Of a DNA stretch of 64,000 bases, positions 9,496-19,611 are shown one piece after another. Made by a program: the position numbers and the translations under genes. How positions within the stretch are numbered: position 1 is the stretch's first letter; each line of letters starts with the position of its first letter. The DNA lies in the NCBI RefSeq assembly GCF_950295315.1, contig NC_080168.1, positions 62,767,838-62,831,837 of the forward strand, read 5' to 3'. The DNA comes from Erinaceus europaeus. Taxonomy: Eukaryota > Chordata > Mammalia > Eulipotyphla > Erinaceidae. The notes beneath the pieces are model-generated. The model saw only the letters and a program-made list of their open reading frames with translations. It did not search any database and was not told where the DNA came from.

Positions 9496-12400
9496 ATGGT
9501 GATAGGATATCTTAAATCTTTGATATGAATAAATGTCAGTGACCTGAATTCACCTACTAAAAGGCACAGAGTAAGGGAGATGGACCAGAAAACACAACTC
9601 AACAATATATTGTCTACAGGAAACCCACCTCACTCAACCAGACAAACACAGACTCAAAGTGAAAGGATGGAAAACTACCATACAAGCCAATGGCCCACTA
9701 AAAAGGGCAAGAACAGCTATTCTTACATCTGACAAAACAGACTTTAAAGTAAATAAAATTAAAAAAAGATAGGGATGGACATTACTTAATACTCAGAGGA
9801 TCAGTCAATTAAAAGGATTTAACAAATATTAACATCTATGCACCCAATGAGAAGCCATCTAAATACATCAAACATCTACCGAAAGAGCTACAGCAATATA
9901 TTAATAGCAACACAGTCATAATAGGGGAATTCAATACCCCACCCTCTCAACTTGACAGATCATTCAGACAGCAAATCAATAAAGATATGAGAGCTAAATG
10001 AGGAGATAGATAAACTAGAACTATTGGACATTTTCAGAGTCATTCATCCCAAGAAAATGGAACACATATTCTACTCAAGTCCACCTGGGTCGTTCTCAAG
10101 GATAGACCATATGTTAGGCCACAAAGACAGCATCAGTAAATTCAAGAGCATTGAAATCATCCCAAGCATCTTCTCATACCACAGTGGAATTAAACTAACA
10201 CTTCACAATCAACAAAAGATTAGTAATAGTCCCCAAATGTGGAAGCTCAACAGTACACTACTTAACAACTACTGGGTCAAAGAGGAAATAAAGGAAGAAA
10301 TCAAAATGTTTCAAAAGTTTAATGAAAATGAAGACACAAGCTATCAAAATATTTGGGACACAGCTAAGGCAGTACTGAGAAGGAAGTTCATAGCCATACA
10401 AGCACACATTAGGAAATAAGAAAAAGCACAAATAAACAACCTGACTGCATATCTTAATGACGAAGAAGAAGGAGGAGGAGGAGGAGGAGGAGGAGGAGGA
10501 GAAGGAAGAGAAGGAGAAGGAGGAGAAGGAGGAAGAGGAGGAGGAGGAGGAGAAGAAGAAGAAGAAGGAGAAGAAGAAAGGAACCTAAAGCAATCAAAAG
10601 GACAGAAATAACTAAAATAGGGCAGAAATCAAAAACATTGAAAATAAGAAAACTATACAAAAGATCAACGAAAGTAAATGTTGGTTCTTTGAAAGAGTGA
10701 ACAAAATAAAAAAACTTTAGCCAGACTCACAAAACAAAAAGGGAGCAGATCCAAATAAACTGGATAGTAAATGAAAGAGGAGATATCACAACAGACATTG
10801 CAGAAATTCAACATATCATGCAAGGCGTCTATGAACAACCATATGCCACCAAGCTAGAAAACCTGGAAGAAATGGGCGGTTTCCTAGATACCTACCAACT
10901 TCCAAAATTAAATAAAGAGGAACTAGATAATATGAACAGGTCCACCACAGCCAAAAAATTGAAATAGTTATCAAAAACCATCCTGAGAATAAAAGTAATG
11001 GACCAGATGGTTTTACAAATTAATTCTACAAAACCTTCAAAGAAGAACTAATATCTCTACTTTTAAAAGTCTTCCAGAAGATTGAAGACACTGGAATACT
11101 CCCTTCCAGCTTCTATGAAGCCAACATCACTTTGATACCAAAAGAAGAAAGGGACACAACCAAAAAAAAAAAAAAAAACAGTCCAATATCTCTGATGAAC
11201 ATAGATGCTAAAATATTGAACAAAATTCTAGCCAACCAGATACAGCAGTATATTAAAAAGATTGTTCATCATGACCAAGTGGGATTTATCCCAGGGATGC
11301 AATGTTGGTTTAATATACATAAATCAATCAACATGATTCACCACATCAATAAAAGCAAGATGAAAAACCACATGGTCATATCAATAGATGCAGAGAAAGC
11401 ACCTCTGACAAAATACAACATCCCTTTATGATCAAAATACTACAAAAAATGGGAATAGATGGAAAATTCCTGAAGATAGTGGAGTCTATATATAGCAAAC
11501 CTACAGCCAACATCATACTCAATGGTGAAAAACTGGAAGCATTTCCCCTCAGATCAGGTACTATAGACAGGGCTGCCCACTATTACCATTACTATTCAAC
11601 ATAGTGTAGGAAGATCTTGCCCTAACAATCAGGTAGGAGCAAGGAATTAAAGGGATACTGACTGGAAGAGAAGAAGTCAAACTCTACCTATTTGCAGATG
11701 ACATGATAGTATACATAGAAAAACCTAAGGAATCCAGCAAGAAGCTTTTGGATATTATCAGGCAATACAGTAAGGTGTCAGGCTACAAAATTAGCATTCA
11801 AAATTAAGTGGCATTCCTCTATGCAAACACTAAATTAGAAGAAGTTGAAATCCAGAAATCAATTCCTTTTAGTATAGCAACAAAAACAATAAAATATCTA
11901 GGAATAAACCTAACCAAAGAAGTGAAAGACTTGTATACTGAAAATTATGAGTCACTACTCAAGGAAATTGAAAAAGACACAAAGAGATGGAAAGATATTC
12001 TGTGTTCATGGGTTGGAAGAATTAACATCATCAAAATGAATATACTAGCCAGAGCCATCTACAGATTTAATGCTATCCCCATCAAGATCCCAACCACATT
12101 TTTTAGGAGAATAGAACAAATGCAACAAATGTTTATCTGAAACCAGAAAAGACTTAGACTTGCCAAAACAATCGAGAAGAAAGAACAGAACTGGAGGCAT
12201 CACACTCCCAGATCTCAAATTGTATTATAGTGCCATTGTCATCAAAACTGCTTGGTACTGGAACATGAATAGACACACTGACCAGTGGAGTAGAACTGAG
12301 AGCCCAGAAGTAAGCCCCCACACCTATGGACATTTAATCTTTGACAAAGGTTCCCAGACTATAAAATGAAAAATATGAATCTCTTCTTAAGTGGTGTTGG

Positions 12401-13440
12401 AAAAAATAGGTTGAAGCATGCAGAAGAATGAAACTGAACCACTATATTTCACCAAATACAAAAGTAAACTCCAAGTGGATCAAGGTCTTGGATTTTAGAC
12501 CAGAAACTATCAGATACTTAGAGGAAAATATTGGCAGAACTCTTTTCCATATAAATTTTAAAGACATCTTCAATGAAACAAATCCAATTACATAGAAGAC
12601 TAAGGCAAGCATAAATCTATGGGACTACATCTAATTAAAAAGCTTCTGCACAGCTTAAAAAAACACTACCCAAACCAAGAGACCCCTCACATAATGGGAG
12701 AAGATCTTTACATGCCATATATCAGAAAAGAGTTTAATAACCGAAGAGTTTAATAACCAAGCTTGCCAAACTCAACAAGAAAGCAAATAACCCCCTCCAA
12801 AAATGGGGAGAGGACATGGACAAAATATTCACCACAGAAGATATCCAAAAGGTCAAGAAACATATGAAAATGTTCCAAATCTTTGTCAGAGAAATGAAAA
12901 TAATGACAACAATGAGATACCACTTCACTCCTGTGAGAATGTCATCTCAGAAAAGGTAGCAGCAACAAATACTGGAGAGTTTGTAGGGTCAAAGTAACCC
13001 TCCTGCACTGCTGGTGGAATGTAAATTGGTCTAAACCCTGTGGAGAACTCTCAGAAGGCTAGAAATGGACCTACCCTATGATCCTGCAATTCCTCTGCTG
13101 GGAATAGATGCTAAGGAACCCAACACATCCATGCAGAAAGATTTGTGTACACCTATATTCATAGCAGCACAATTTTTAATAGCCAAATATATGGATGCAA
13201 CCCAGGTGTCCAACAATAGATGAGTGACTGAGCAAGTTGTGGTCTATATACACAATGGAATACTACTCATCTATTAAAAACAATGACTTAACCGTTTTTA
13301 GCCAATCTTGGATGGAGCTTGAAGAAATCATGTTAAGTGAAATAAGTCAGAAACACAAGGATGAATATGGGATGATCTCACTCTTAGGCAGAAGTTTAAA
13401 AAGAAGATAATAAGAGAAAATAGAAGTAAAACCTGAACTG
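9496..13440 (+). pseudogene. L1-A ORF2 remnant (endonuclease / reverse transcriptase)
   Basis: ORF2p nicks target DNA with an APE-like endonuclease and copies RNA by target-primed reverse transcription. The endonuclease end is visible at 10024-10250 ([20 protein letters not shown], then SYHSGIK, where the other copies have SDHSGV). The RT region appears at 11132-11431 ([48 protein letters not shown]) and a coding match to [13 protein letters not shown] at about 11690-11725, the catalytic Asp-Asp motif. The C-terminal part spans 11808-13300. Multiple frameshifts and stops break it, and a GGA/GAA microsatellite (10461-10580) has expanded inside it. A 17-A run at 11161-11177 replaces coding text. 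It is non-functional as read. Confidence 0.85.
10458..10582. repeat. (GGA/GAA)n expansion inside L1-A ORF2
   Basis: This is a purine-only tract of GAA, GGA and AGA triplets. The corresponding place in L1-B and L1-C is a short acidic stretch (LKDLEEEEQRN; GAGGAAGAGGAACAAAGG), so the microsatellite probably grew from those codons. Poly-Leu on the minus strand is an artefact. Confidence 0.93.
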
Positions 13441-13659
13441 GAATTGGAGTATTGCATCAACGTAAAAGACACTGGGGGTGGGATGTGGGGGGGGAGACTA
13501 CAGGTCCAAAAAGAATGACAGAGCACCTAGTAGGGGTTGTATTGTTATATGGAAAACTGAGAAATCTTATGCATTTACACACTATTATATTTTATTTACT
13601 TTTGAATGTAATACATTAATTCCCCAATAAAGAAATTAAAATAAATAAATAAATAAAAG

Positions 13660-13827
13660 ACTCTAGGGTAAGCGGGACGGTTCAGGTCCTGGAATAGGAT
13701 AACAGAGGAGGACCTAGTGGGGGGGTGAATGGATATGTGGAAAACTGAAAAATTTTATGCTTGTACAAACTGTATTTTACAGTGGATTGTAAATCATTAA
13801 TCCCCCAATAAAGAAATTAAGAAAAAT
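13660..13827 (+). mobile_element. second L1 3' end behind L1-A
   Basis: It reads GGATATGTGGAAAACTGAAA, TTTTATGCTTGTACAAACTG and TCATTAATCCCCCAATAAAG, a diverged version of the L1-A 3' UTR that ends just before it. It could be a separate truncated insertion or a duplicated 3' end of the same element. Confidence 0.6.
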
Positions 13828-13840
13828 GAAAAGAAGAGAA

Positions 13841-14181
13841 TGGGGGGTTGTATGGTAGTGCAGCGGGTTAAGTACACTTGGTGCAAATTGCAAGGACTGG
13901 TGTAAGGATCCCAGTTCGAGCCCCCGGCTCCCCACCTGCAGGGGGGTTGCTTCACAAGTGATGAAGCAGGTCTGCAGGTATCAATCTTTCCCTCCTTTCT
14001 CGATTTCTCTCTGTCCTATCCAACAACAACAGCAATAACAACAAGAACAATAACAATCACAACAAGGGTAACAAGAAGGGTTACAAAATGGGAAAAAATA
14101 GCCTCTAAGAGCAGCAGAGGATTTATCGTACTAGCACTGAGCCCCAGTGATAACCTTAGAGGCAAAAAAAAAAAAAAGAAG
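13841..14181 (+). mobile_element. tRNA-derived SINE, long form
   Basis: The head GTAGTGCAGCGGGTTAAGTA, CCCACCTGCAGGGGGGTTGC, a CT-rich body, a CAACAAC/ACAATAAC-rich linker, the AGCAGCAGAGGATTTAT module and a pure A tail are present. The flanks share GAAGAGAA (13833-13840 and 14182-14189). Removing it restores the old L1 3' UTR text (compare 23680-23700). Confidence 0.9.
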
Positions 14182-14403
14182 GAAGAGAAGGCAGGACCAT
14201 CAGAAACAAAGGGCAAATATATATATCTTTATAGAAATAACAGTCAACCTATCCATATCTGTGACCTTGGGAGAACTACTGAAGTTTCCAATGGAGGGGG
14301 TGGGGACACAGAACTCTGGTGGTGAGAAAGGTATAGAATTATACCTCTGTTATCTCATATTTTTATATATTAATATTAAATATTAAAATAAAATTTAAAA
14401 AAA
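14182..14403 (+). mobile_element. old L1 3' UTR, piece 2 (3' end)
   Basis: The text ATCTGTGACCTTGGGAGAAC, CTGAAGTTTCCAATGGAGGG and TATACCTCTGTTATCTCATA followed by an A-rich end matches 24015-24165 (plus) and 37801-38069 (minus). It completes the element begun at 7226. Confidence 0.75.
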
Positions 14404-14423
14404 GACAGAAACAAAAATGTTGG
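14404..14423 (+). pseudogene. ancient L1 ORF2 host, piece 3
   Basis: The 20 bases GACAGAAACAAAAATGTTGG connect piece 2 (ending near 7220) with piece 4 (from 21261). AAAAATGTTGG here (14413-14423) and AAAAATTTTGG (21261-21271) are the probable TSD of L1-B. Confidence 0.6.
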
Positions 14424-15642
14424 GAGGTGAAGTCAAGATGGCAACTTGGAGGCAGCTGCTGGCATGAGCTCTGACAACAACTGTTGGAAAGGGTAGGTAG
14501 GATACCTGGCTGTCAGCAGGATGGTGAATAAGGGTCCTAAGTGTGACACCAAGGAGGTGACTGTGGCTCAGTTTGGGTTAGAAAACAGAAAAAATAAAGG
14601 AATTTTTTTTATTATTTCTGAAGCGCACCCCCTCCACACCCTATAATCAGACCCCTGGGGCTGGAGAGCTGCTACTAGCAGGCTCCCTGCTGAGCTTTTT
14701 TTCGTTACTAAGATTCCTCGCTCACCAGGAGTGTGATCCCAATCCTTTTCCTTTCTGATTCCCTTTGCTCTTTTTTTTCCTTCTAAGTGGCTCAAGTGAC
14801 AATATATCTGACCAACCAGAGCCTCACCCCACTGCTGGGGAAAGACTACCTGGAGGTTGTTTTGTTTTTGTTTTTGTTTTTTAACAATTGGCTGTCTTTG
14901 CTCAGGCTGCCTGAACCATCTACTTTGTTCTATTTTATTATTACTATTAATATTATTACTATATTCTATTTTATTATTACTATTATATATATGCGTGTCC
15001 CTTCACCCCCCCCCCCCCGGTTGACCAAAATTAACTTTTAGTGTATTTTCCATTACCTGGGTGACTGGGTGTCCTATCCATTGTGAGAGGAACTTATTTC
15101 ACTCTACCTACCTCCTCTATCCACTCTCCACCTTCCCTCCTCCTAACTAATTAAAAATAAAAACTTTCACTGCTTTTTCTTTCTTTTCTTTTTCTTTCTC
15201 ATTCTTGTCTTCTTTTCTTCCTTCCTCCTTCTGCTTTATGAATTCACTGATACTCATTTGTGAGTTATTTTGGGGAAGAAATCTGACTCAGAGTGGACTC
15301 TCTTTGTGTGTGTCTCTTCTCTATTTCCTTTTCTTCTCTTGATACCCCTAGAATTTACAGTGGACAGTAGATTTGCATAATTGTCTATTCTTGCTATCCC
15401 TTTTTTTCCTGTCTCTTTCTTTGTCATTTGGATTTGGTTGCTATTTTTTCTTGGACTGGAGGCATTGTTTGGTTAACTGGTATTGGTTAAACTGCTTCAA
15501 TCCTTGCTTCAGTTACTACTGTAATTTCCAAGGTTGGTGACTGCATTTGTCATAAAGGTATTTATTATAGTGTGGCTTGTACTCAAAACACAACAACTGA
15601 AAAACAACAGAACATAAAAATAAAAAACGCATCAATAAAAAA
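14424..15642 (+). promoter_or_regulatory. L1-B 5' UTR (internal promoter region)
   Basis: L1 5' UTRs carry an internal RNA polymerase II promoter. This one begins GGAGGTGAAGTCAAGATGGC, where an AAGATGGC YY1-like site near the start resembles other mammalian L1s. It holds CACCAAGGAGGTGACTGTGG, pyrimidine-rich tracts, and one copy of the unit CTGACTCAGAGTGGACTCTC..CCCCTAGAATTTACAGTGG (about 15280-15365). Promoter activity is inferred from position only. Confidence 0.65.
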
Positions 15643-16560
15643 ATGGTTAGACCAAGAGCAAATAAAACTGCTACTATAATGAATGAAGACAGGAGCCCAG
15701 AAAAAAACTACAAATCAGTCAGAAGTAACAATGCATAAAAAAGTATGCAAGCAATAGTAAACTTAATAATCACAGAAATAAAGACAACTATGGATGAAAG
15801 GGCTAGCAGAATTAGGGAAACAATAGACGAGACCCTCAAGGAAAATACTACCTACCTTGAGGTAATTAGAGAACTGAAAGCTGAAATAGCTGAAATGAAG
15901 AAAGAAGCTGAGGGAAGGGAAAGCAGACTAACAGAAGCAGAAAACATAATTAGTCAGACAGAGGATGAACTAGAGAAAACTAAGAAAGAGGTGAAAGAGC
16001 TCAAAAAGAGATTGAGAGACACTGAAAACAACAACAGACATATGGGATGATCTCAAAAGAAGTAACATTCATATCATTGCCCTGCCAGAGGAAGAAAGAG
16101 AGGAAGGAGAAGGAAACATTCTAGAGGATTATAGAAGAAAACTTCTCAGACCTGAACAACAGAAAGGACATCAAGATTCAAGAGGCCCAGAGAGTCCCAA
16201 ACAGAATCAACCCAGACCTGAAGACACCAAGACACATCATAGTTACAATGAAAAGAAGTAAGGATAAAGAAAGGATCCTAAAGGCTGCAAAAGAAACACA
16301 AAAAGTCACATACAGGGGAAAACCCATAAGATTATCAGCAGACTTCTCCACTCAAACTCTAAAAGCCAGAAGAGAATGGCAAGATATCTATCGAGCCCTG
16401 AATGAAAAAGGGTTTCAACTAAGGATAATATATCCTGCTAGACTTTCATTCAAACTAGATAGAGGGATCAAAACCATCTCAGACAACAGTTTCCTTTAAC
16501 AACAGTTAAAGGAAACAAACATCACCAAGCCTGCCCTAAAAGAGGTTCTAAAAGACTTCT
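15643..16560 (+). pseudogene. L1-B ORF1 remnant (RNA-binding chaperone)
   Basis: The ATG at 15643 opens MVRPRANKTATIMNEDRSPE, the same N-terminus as L1-C, and meets a TAA at 15736-15738. The same frame is then open from 15745 to 16050 and encodes a long Glu/Lys/Leu coiled coil (ELKAEIAEMKKEAEGRESRL, ELEKTKKEVKELKKRLRDTE), ending at TGA 16048-16050. A further part (16248-16499) encodes the RRM and C-terminal domain (KVTYRGKPIRLSADFSTQTL, REWQDIYRALNEKGF, RIIYPARLSFKLDRGIK) in another phase, so there are also frameshifts. A small inverted duplication at 16489-16516 prematurely ends the last part (DNSFL then stop). Family ORF1p is about 300-370 residues; none of that length survives. Confidence 0.85.
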
Positions 16561-16623
16561 TCTAAACAAGAACATTACCATAATACTTGCAATATATCAG
16601 AACAAATAAAAAATTGTTGATCA

Positions 16624-19611
16624 ATGGCACTACAATACATTAAATCCATGATATCAATAAATGTCAATGACTTAAACTCACCCATCTAAAGGCACAGAGT
16701 GGGAGGATGGAACAGAAAATATAACCCAACCATATGGTGGGTTATATTATCATCTCTGACACAATAGATTTTAAATTAAATAAAGCAATAAAAGATAGGC
16801 AAGGCCATTACATAATGATTAGAGGAACAATCAGCCAAGAAGACTTAACAATTATTAACATCTATGCATCCAATGAGGGACCATCTAAGTACATCAAACA
16901 ACTACTGAAAGAACTACAAAATTACATCAATAGTAATACAATAATAGTGGGAGACTTTAACACCCCATTCTCACACTTAGATAAACAAAGCAGAGAAGCA
17001 ACAAAGAATTAAATGAAGAGATGGACAGACTAGACCTCCTGGACATTTTCAGAGTACTTCACCTCAAAAAACTAGAATACACATTCTTTTCAAATCCACA
17101 CAACACATACTCAAGGATAGACGACATATTAGGCCACAAAGACAGCATCAACAAATTCAAGAGCATTGAAATCATCCCAAGTACCTTCTCAGACCACAGT
17201 GGAGTAAAGTAACATTTAACAACAAATAGAAAATTACTAAAAGACACAGACTTTGGAAAACAAACAACATACTACTTAAGAACCACTGAGTCAGAGAGAC
17301 AATCAAGCAAGAAATTCAGATATTCCTGGAAACAAATGAAAATGAAGACACAACCTATCAAAATATTTGGGACACAGCTAAAGCAGTATTGAGAGGGAAA
17401 ATTATAGCCATACAACCACATATTAAACAAGAAAAAGCTCAAATAAACAACCTTACTGCACACCTTAAGGACTTAGAGGAAGAGGAACAAAGGAACCCTA
17501 ATGCAACCAGGACAGAAATCACTAAAATTAGAGCAGAAATAAACAACATAAAAAATAAGAGAACCATACAAAAGATCAATGAAGCCAAATGTTGGTTCTT
17601 TGAAAAATTAAGCAAGATTGACAACCCCCTAGCCAGACTCACTAAAAAAAAAAAGGGCAATATAGCAAGGTGTCAGGCTATAAAATCAGTGTACAAAAAT
17701 CAGTGGCGGGGAGTCGGGCTATAGCACAGTGGGTTAAGCGCAGGTGGCGCAAAGCACAAGGACCGGCATAAGGATCCCGGTTCGAGCCCCAGCTCCCCAC
17801 CTGCAGGGGAGTTGCTTCACAGGCGGTGAAGCAGGTCTGCAGGTGTCTATCTTTCTCTCCTCCTCTCTGTCTTCCCCTCCTCTCTCCGTTTCTCTCTGTC
17901 CTATCCAACAATGACAACAACAATAATAACTACAACAATAAAACAACAAGGGCAACAAAGGGAATAAATAAATAAAATAAATATTAAAAAAATAAAAATC
18001 AGTGGCATTTCTTTATACAAATACTAAATCTGAAGAAAAAGGCATCCAGAAATCACTCCCAATCACGGTTGCAGCAAAATCAATAAAATACCTAGGAATA
18101 AAGCTGACTAAAGAAGTGAAAGACTTGTATAATGAAAAACTATGAGTCACTATTCAAGGAAATAGAAACTGATACCAAGAAATGGAAAGACATCCCATGC
18201 TCATGGATTGGAAGAATAAATATCATCAAAATGAATATTCTCCCCAGAGCCATATACAAACTTAATGCAGTACCCATTAAAGTTCCACCAAGCTTCTTTA
18301 AGAGAATAGAACAAAAACTACAATCACCAAAAAACACCTAGAACTGCCAAGAACATCTTGAGGAAAAGAAACAGAAATGGAGGCATCACACTCCAAAATC
18401 TCAAACTATATTATAAGGCCATCATCATCAAAACAGCCTGGTACTGGAACAAAAATAGGCACACAGACCAGTGGAACAGAATTGAAAGCCCAGAATGAAA
18501 CCCCCACACTTATGGACTAATGTTTGATAAGGGGGCCCAAAGTATTAAATGGAGGGAGGAGGCTCTCTTCAATAAATTGTGCAGGGGAAATTGGGTTGAA
18601 ACATGCAGAAGAATGAAATTGAACCATCTTATCTCACCAGAAACAAAAATCAACTCCAAATGGATCAAGGATTTGGATGGTAGACCAGAAACTATCAAAT
18701 ACTTAGAGGAAAACATTGGTGGAACACTTCCCACCTAAACCTCAAGGACATCTTTGAGGAAACAAACCCAATTGCAAGGAAGACTAAAGCAGAAACAAAT
18801 CAATGGGACTACATCAAATTGAAAAGCTTCTGCTCAGCCAAAGAAACTATCACAGAAAGAGACCCCTCACAGAGTGGGAAAAGATCTTCATATGCTATAC
18901 ATCAGACAAGAGACTAATAACCAAAATATACAAAGAGCTCATCAAACTTAGCACCAAAAAAGCAATGACCCCATCCAAAAATGGGCAGAGGACATGAACA
19001 AAATATTCACCTCAGAGGAGATCCAAAAGGCTAACAAACATATGAAAAACCACTCCAGGTCACTGATTGTCAGAGAAATGCAAATAAAGACAACATTGAG
19101 ATACCACCTCACTCCTGTGAGAATGGCATACAAATGCTATAAATGCTGGAGAGGCTGTGGGGACAGAGGAACCCTTCTGCACTGCTGGTGGGAATGTAAA
19201 TTGGTCCAGCCTCTCTGGAGAGCAGTCTGGAAAACTCTCAGAAGGCTAGACATGGACCTTCCATATGATCCAGTAATTCCTCTCCTGGAGTTATACCCCA
19301 AGGACTCCATAACACCCAACCAAAAAGAGGTGTGTACTCCTATGTTCATAGCAGCACAATTCATAATAGCTAAAACCTGGAAGCAACCCAGGTGCCCAAC
19401 AACAGATGAGTGGCTGAGAAAGCTGTGGTATATATACACAATGGAATACTATGCAGCTATCAAGAACAATGAACCCACCTTCTCTGACCCATCTTGGACA
19501 GAGCTAGAAGGAATTATGTTAAGTGAGCTAAGTCAGAAAGATAAAGATGAGTATGGGATGATCCCACTCATCAACAGAAGTTCAGAAAGGGAAACTAAAA
19601 GCAGGCTCTGA
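16624..19611 (+). pseudogene. L1-B ORF2 remnant, reverse transcriptase core deleted
   Basis: The start is the ATG at 16624, aligned with L1-C. The endonuclease is recognisable but damaged: after the N-terminal part, about 113 bp are replaced by a short palindromic patch at 16738-16749. Later motifs IINIYA, VGDFNTPFSHLD, RIDDILGHKD and TFSDHSGVK remain (16850-17212). Near 17656 the text jumps from the pre-RT region directly to GGCAATATAGCAAGGTGTCA, which in L1-C lies after the FADD motif, so the catalytic RT core is gone. The last 205 codons (18994-19611) are open: [20 protein letters not shown] is the Cys-rich C-terminal domain, followed by [17 protein letters not shown] lies at 17708-17993. 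It cannot encode active ORF2p. Confidence 0.9.
17708..17993 (+). mobile_element. full-length tRNA-derived SINE inside L1-B, 13-bp TSD
   Basis: The SINE starts GGGGAGTCGGGCTATAGCAC and holds GGTTAAGCGCAGGTGGCGCA, CCGGCATAAGGATCCCGGTT, CCCCACCTGCAGGGGAGTTG, the CT body and a CAACAATAATAACTAC linker with an A-rich end. It is CpG-retaining and hence young. The flanks share AAAAATCAGTGGC (17695-17707 and 17994-18006), and removing it restores L1 ORF2 text identical in layout to L1-C at 58195-58210. Confidence 0.97.

Larger units (their letters stand above)
7776..13827 (+). mobile_element. L1-A: near full-length L1, decayed
   Basis: The copy runs from a 5' UTR (about 7776-8472) through ORF1 (8473-9439) and ORF2 (9496 to about 13440) to a short 3' UTR with AATAAA (ending near 13655). 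A second, related L1 3' end (13660-13827) follows. It sits inside an old L1 3' UTR; the flanks GAAAAGAAGAAAA (7763-7775) and GAAAAGAAGAGAA (13828-13840) match at 12 of 13 positions and look like the TSD. Its 5' UTR does not resemble those of L1-B and L1-C, so it belongs to another subfamily. Both ORFs contain many stops and frameshifts. Confidence 0.85.

Noticed and set aside
13841..14181. SINE heads as possible functional tRNA genes
   Set aside because: The heads keep A/B-box-like words but not a cloverleaf, are followed by SINE bodies, and occur many times.
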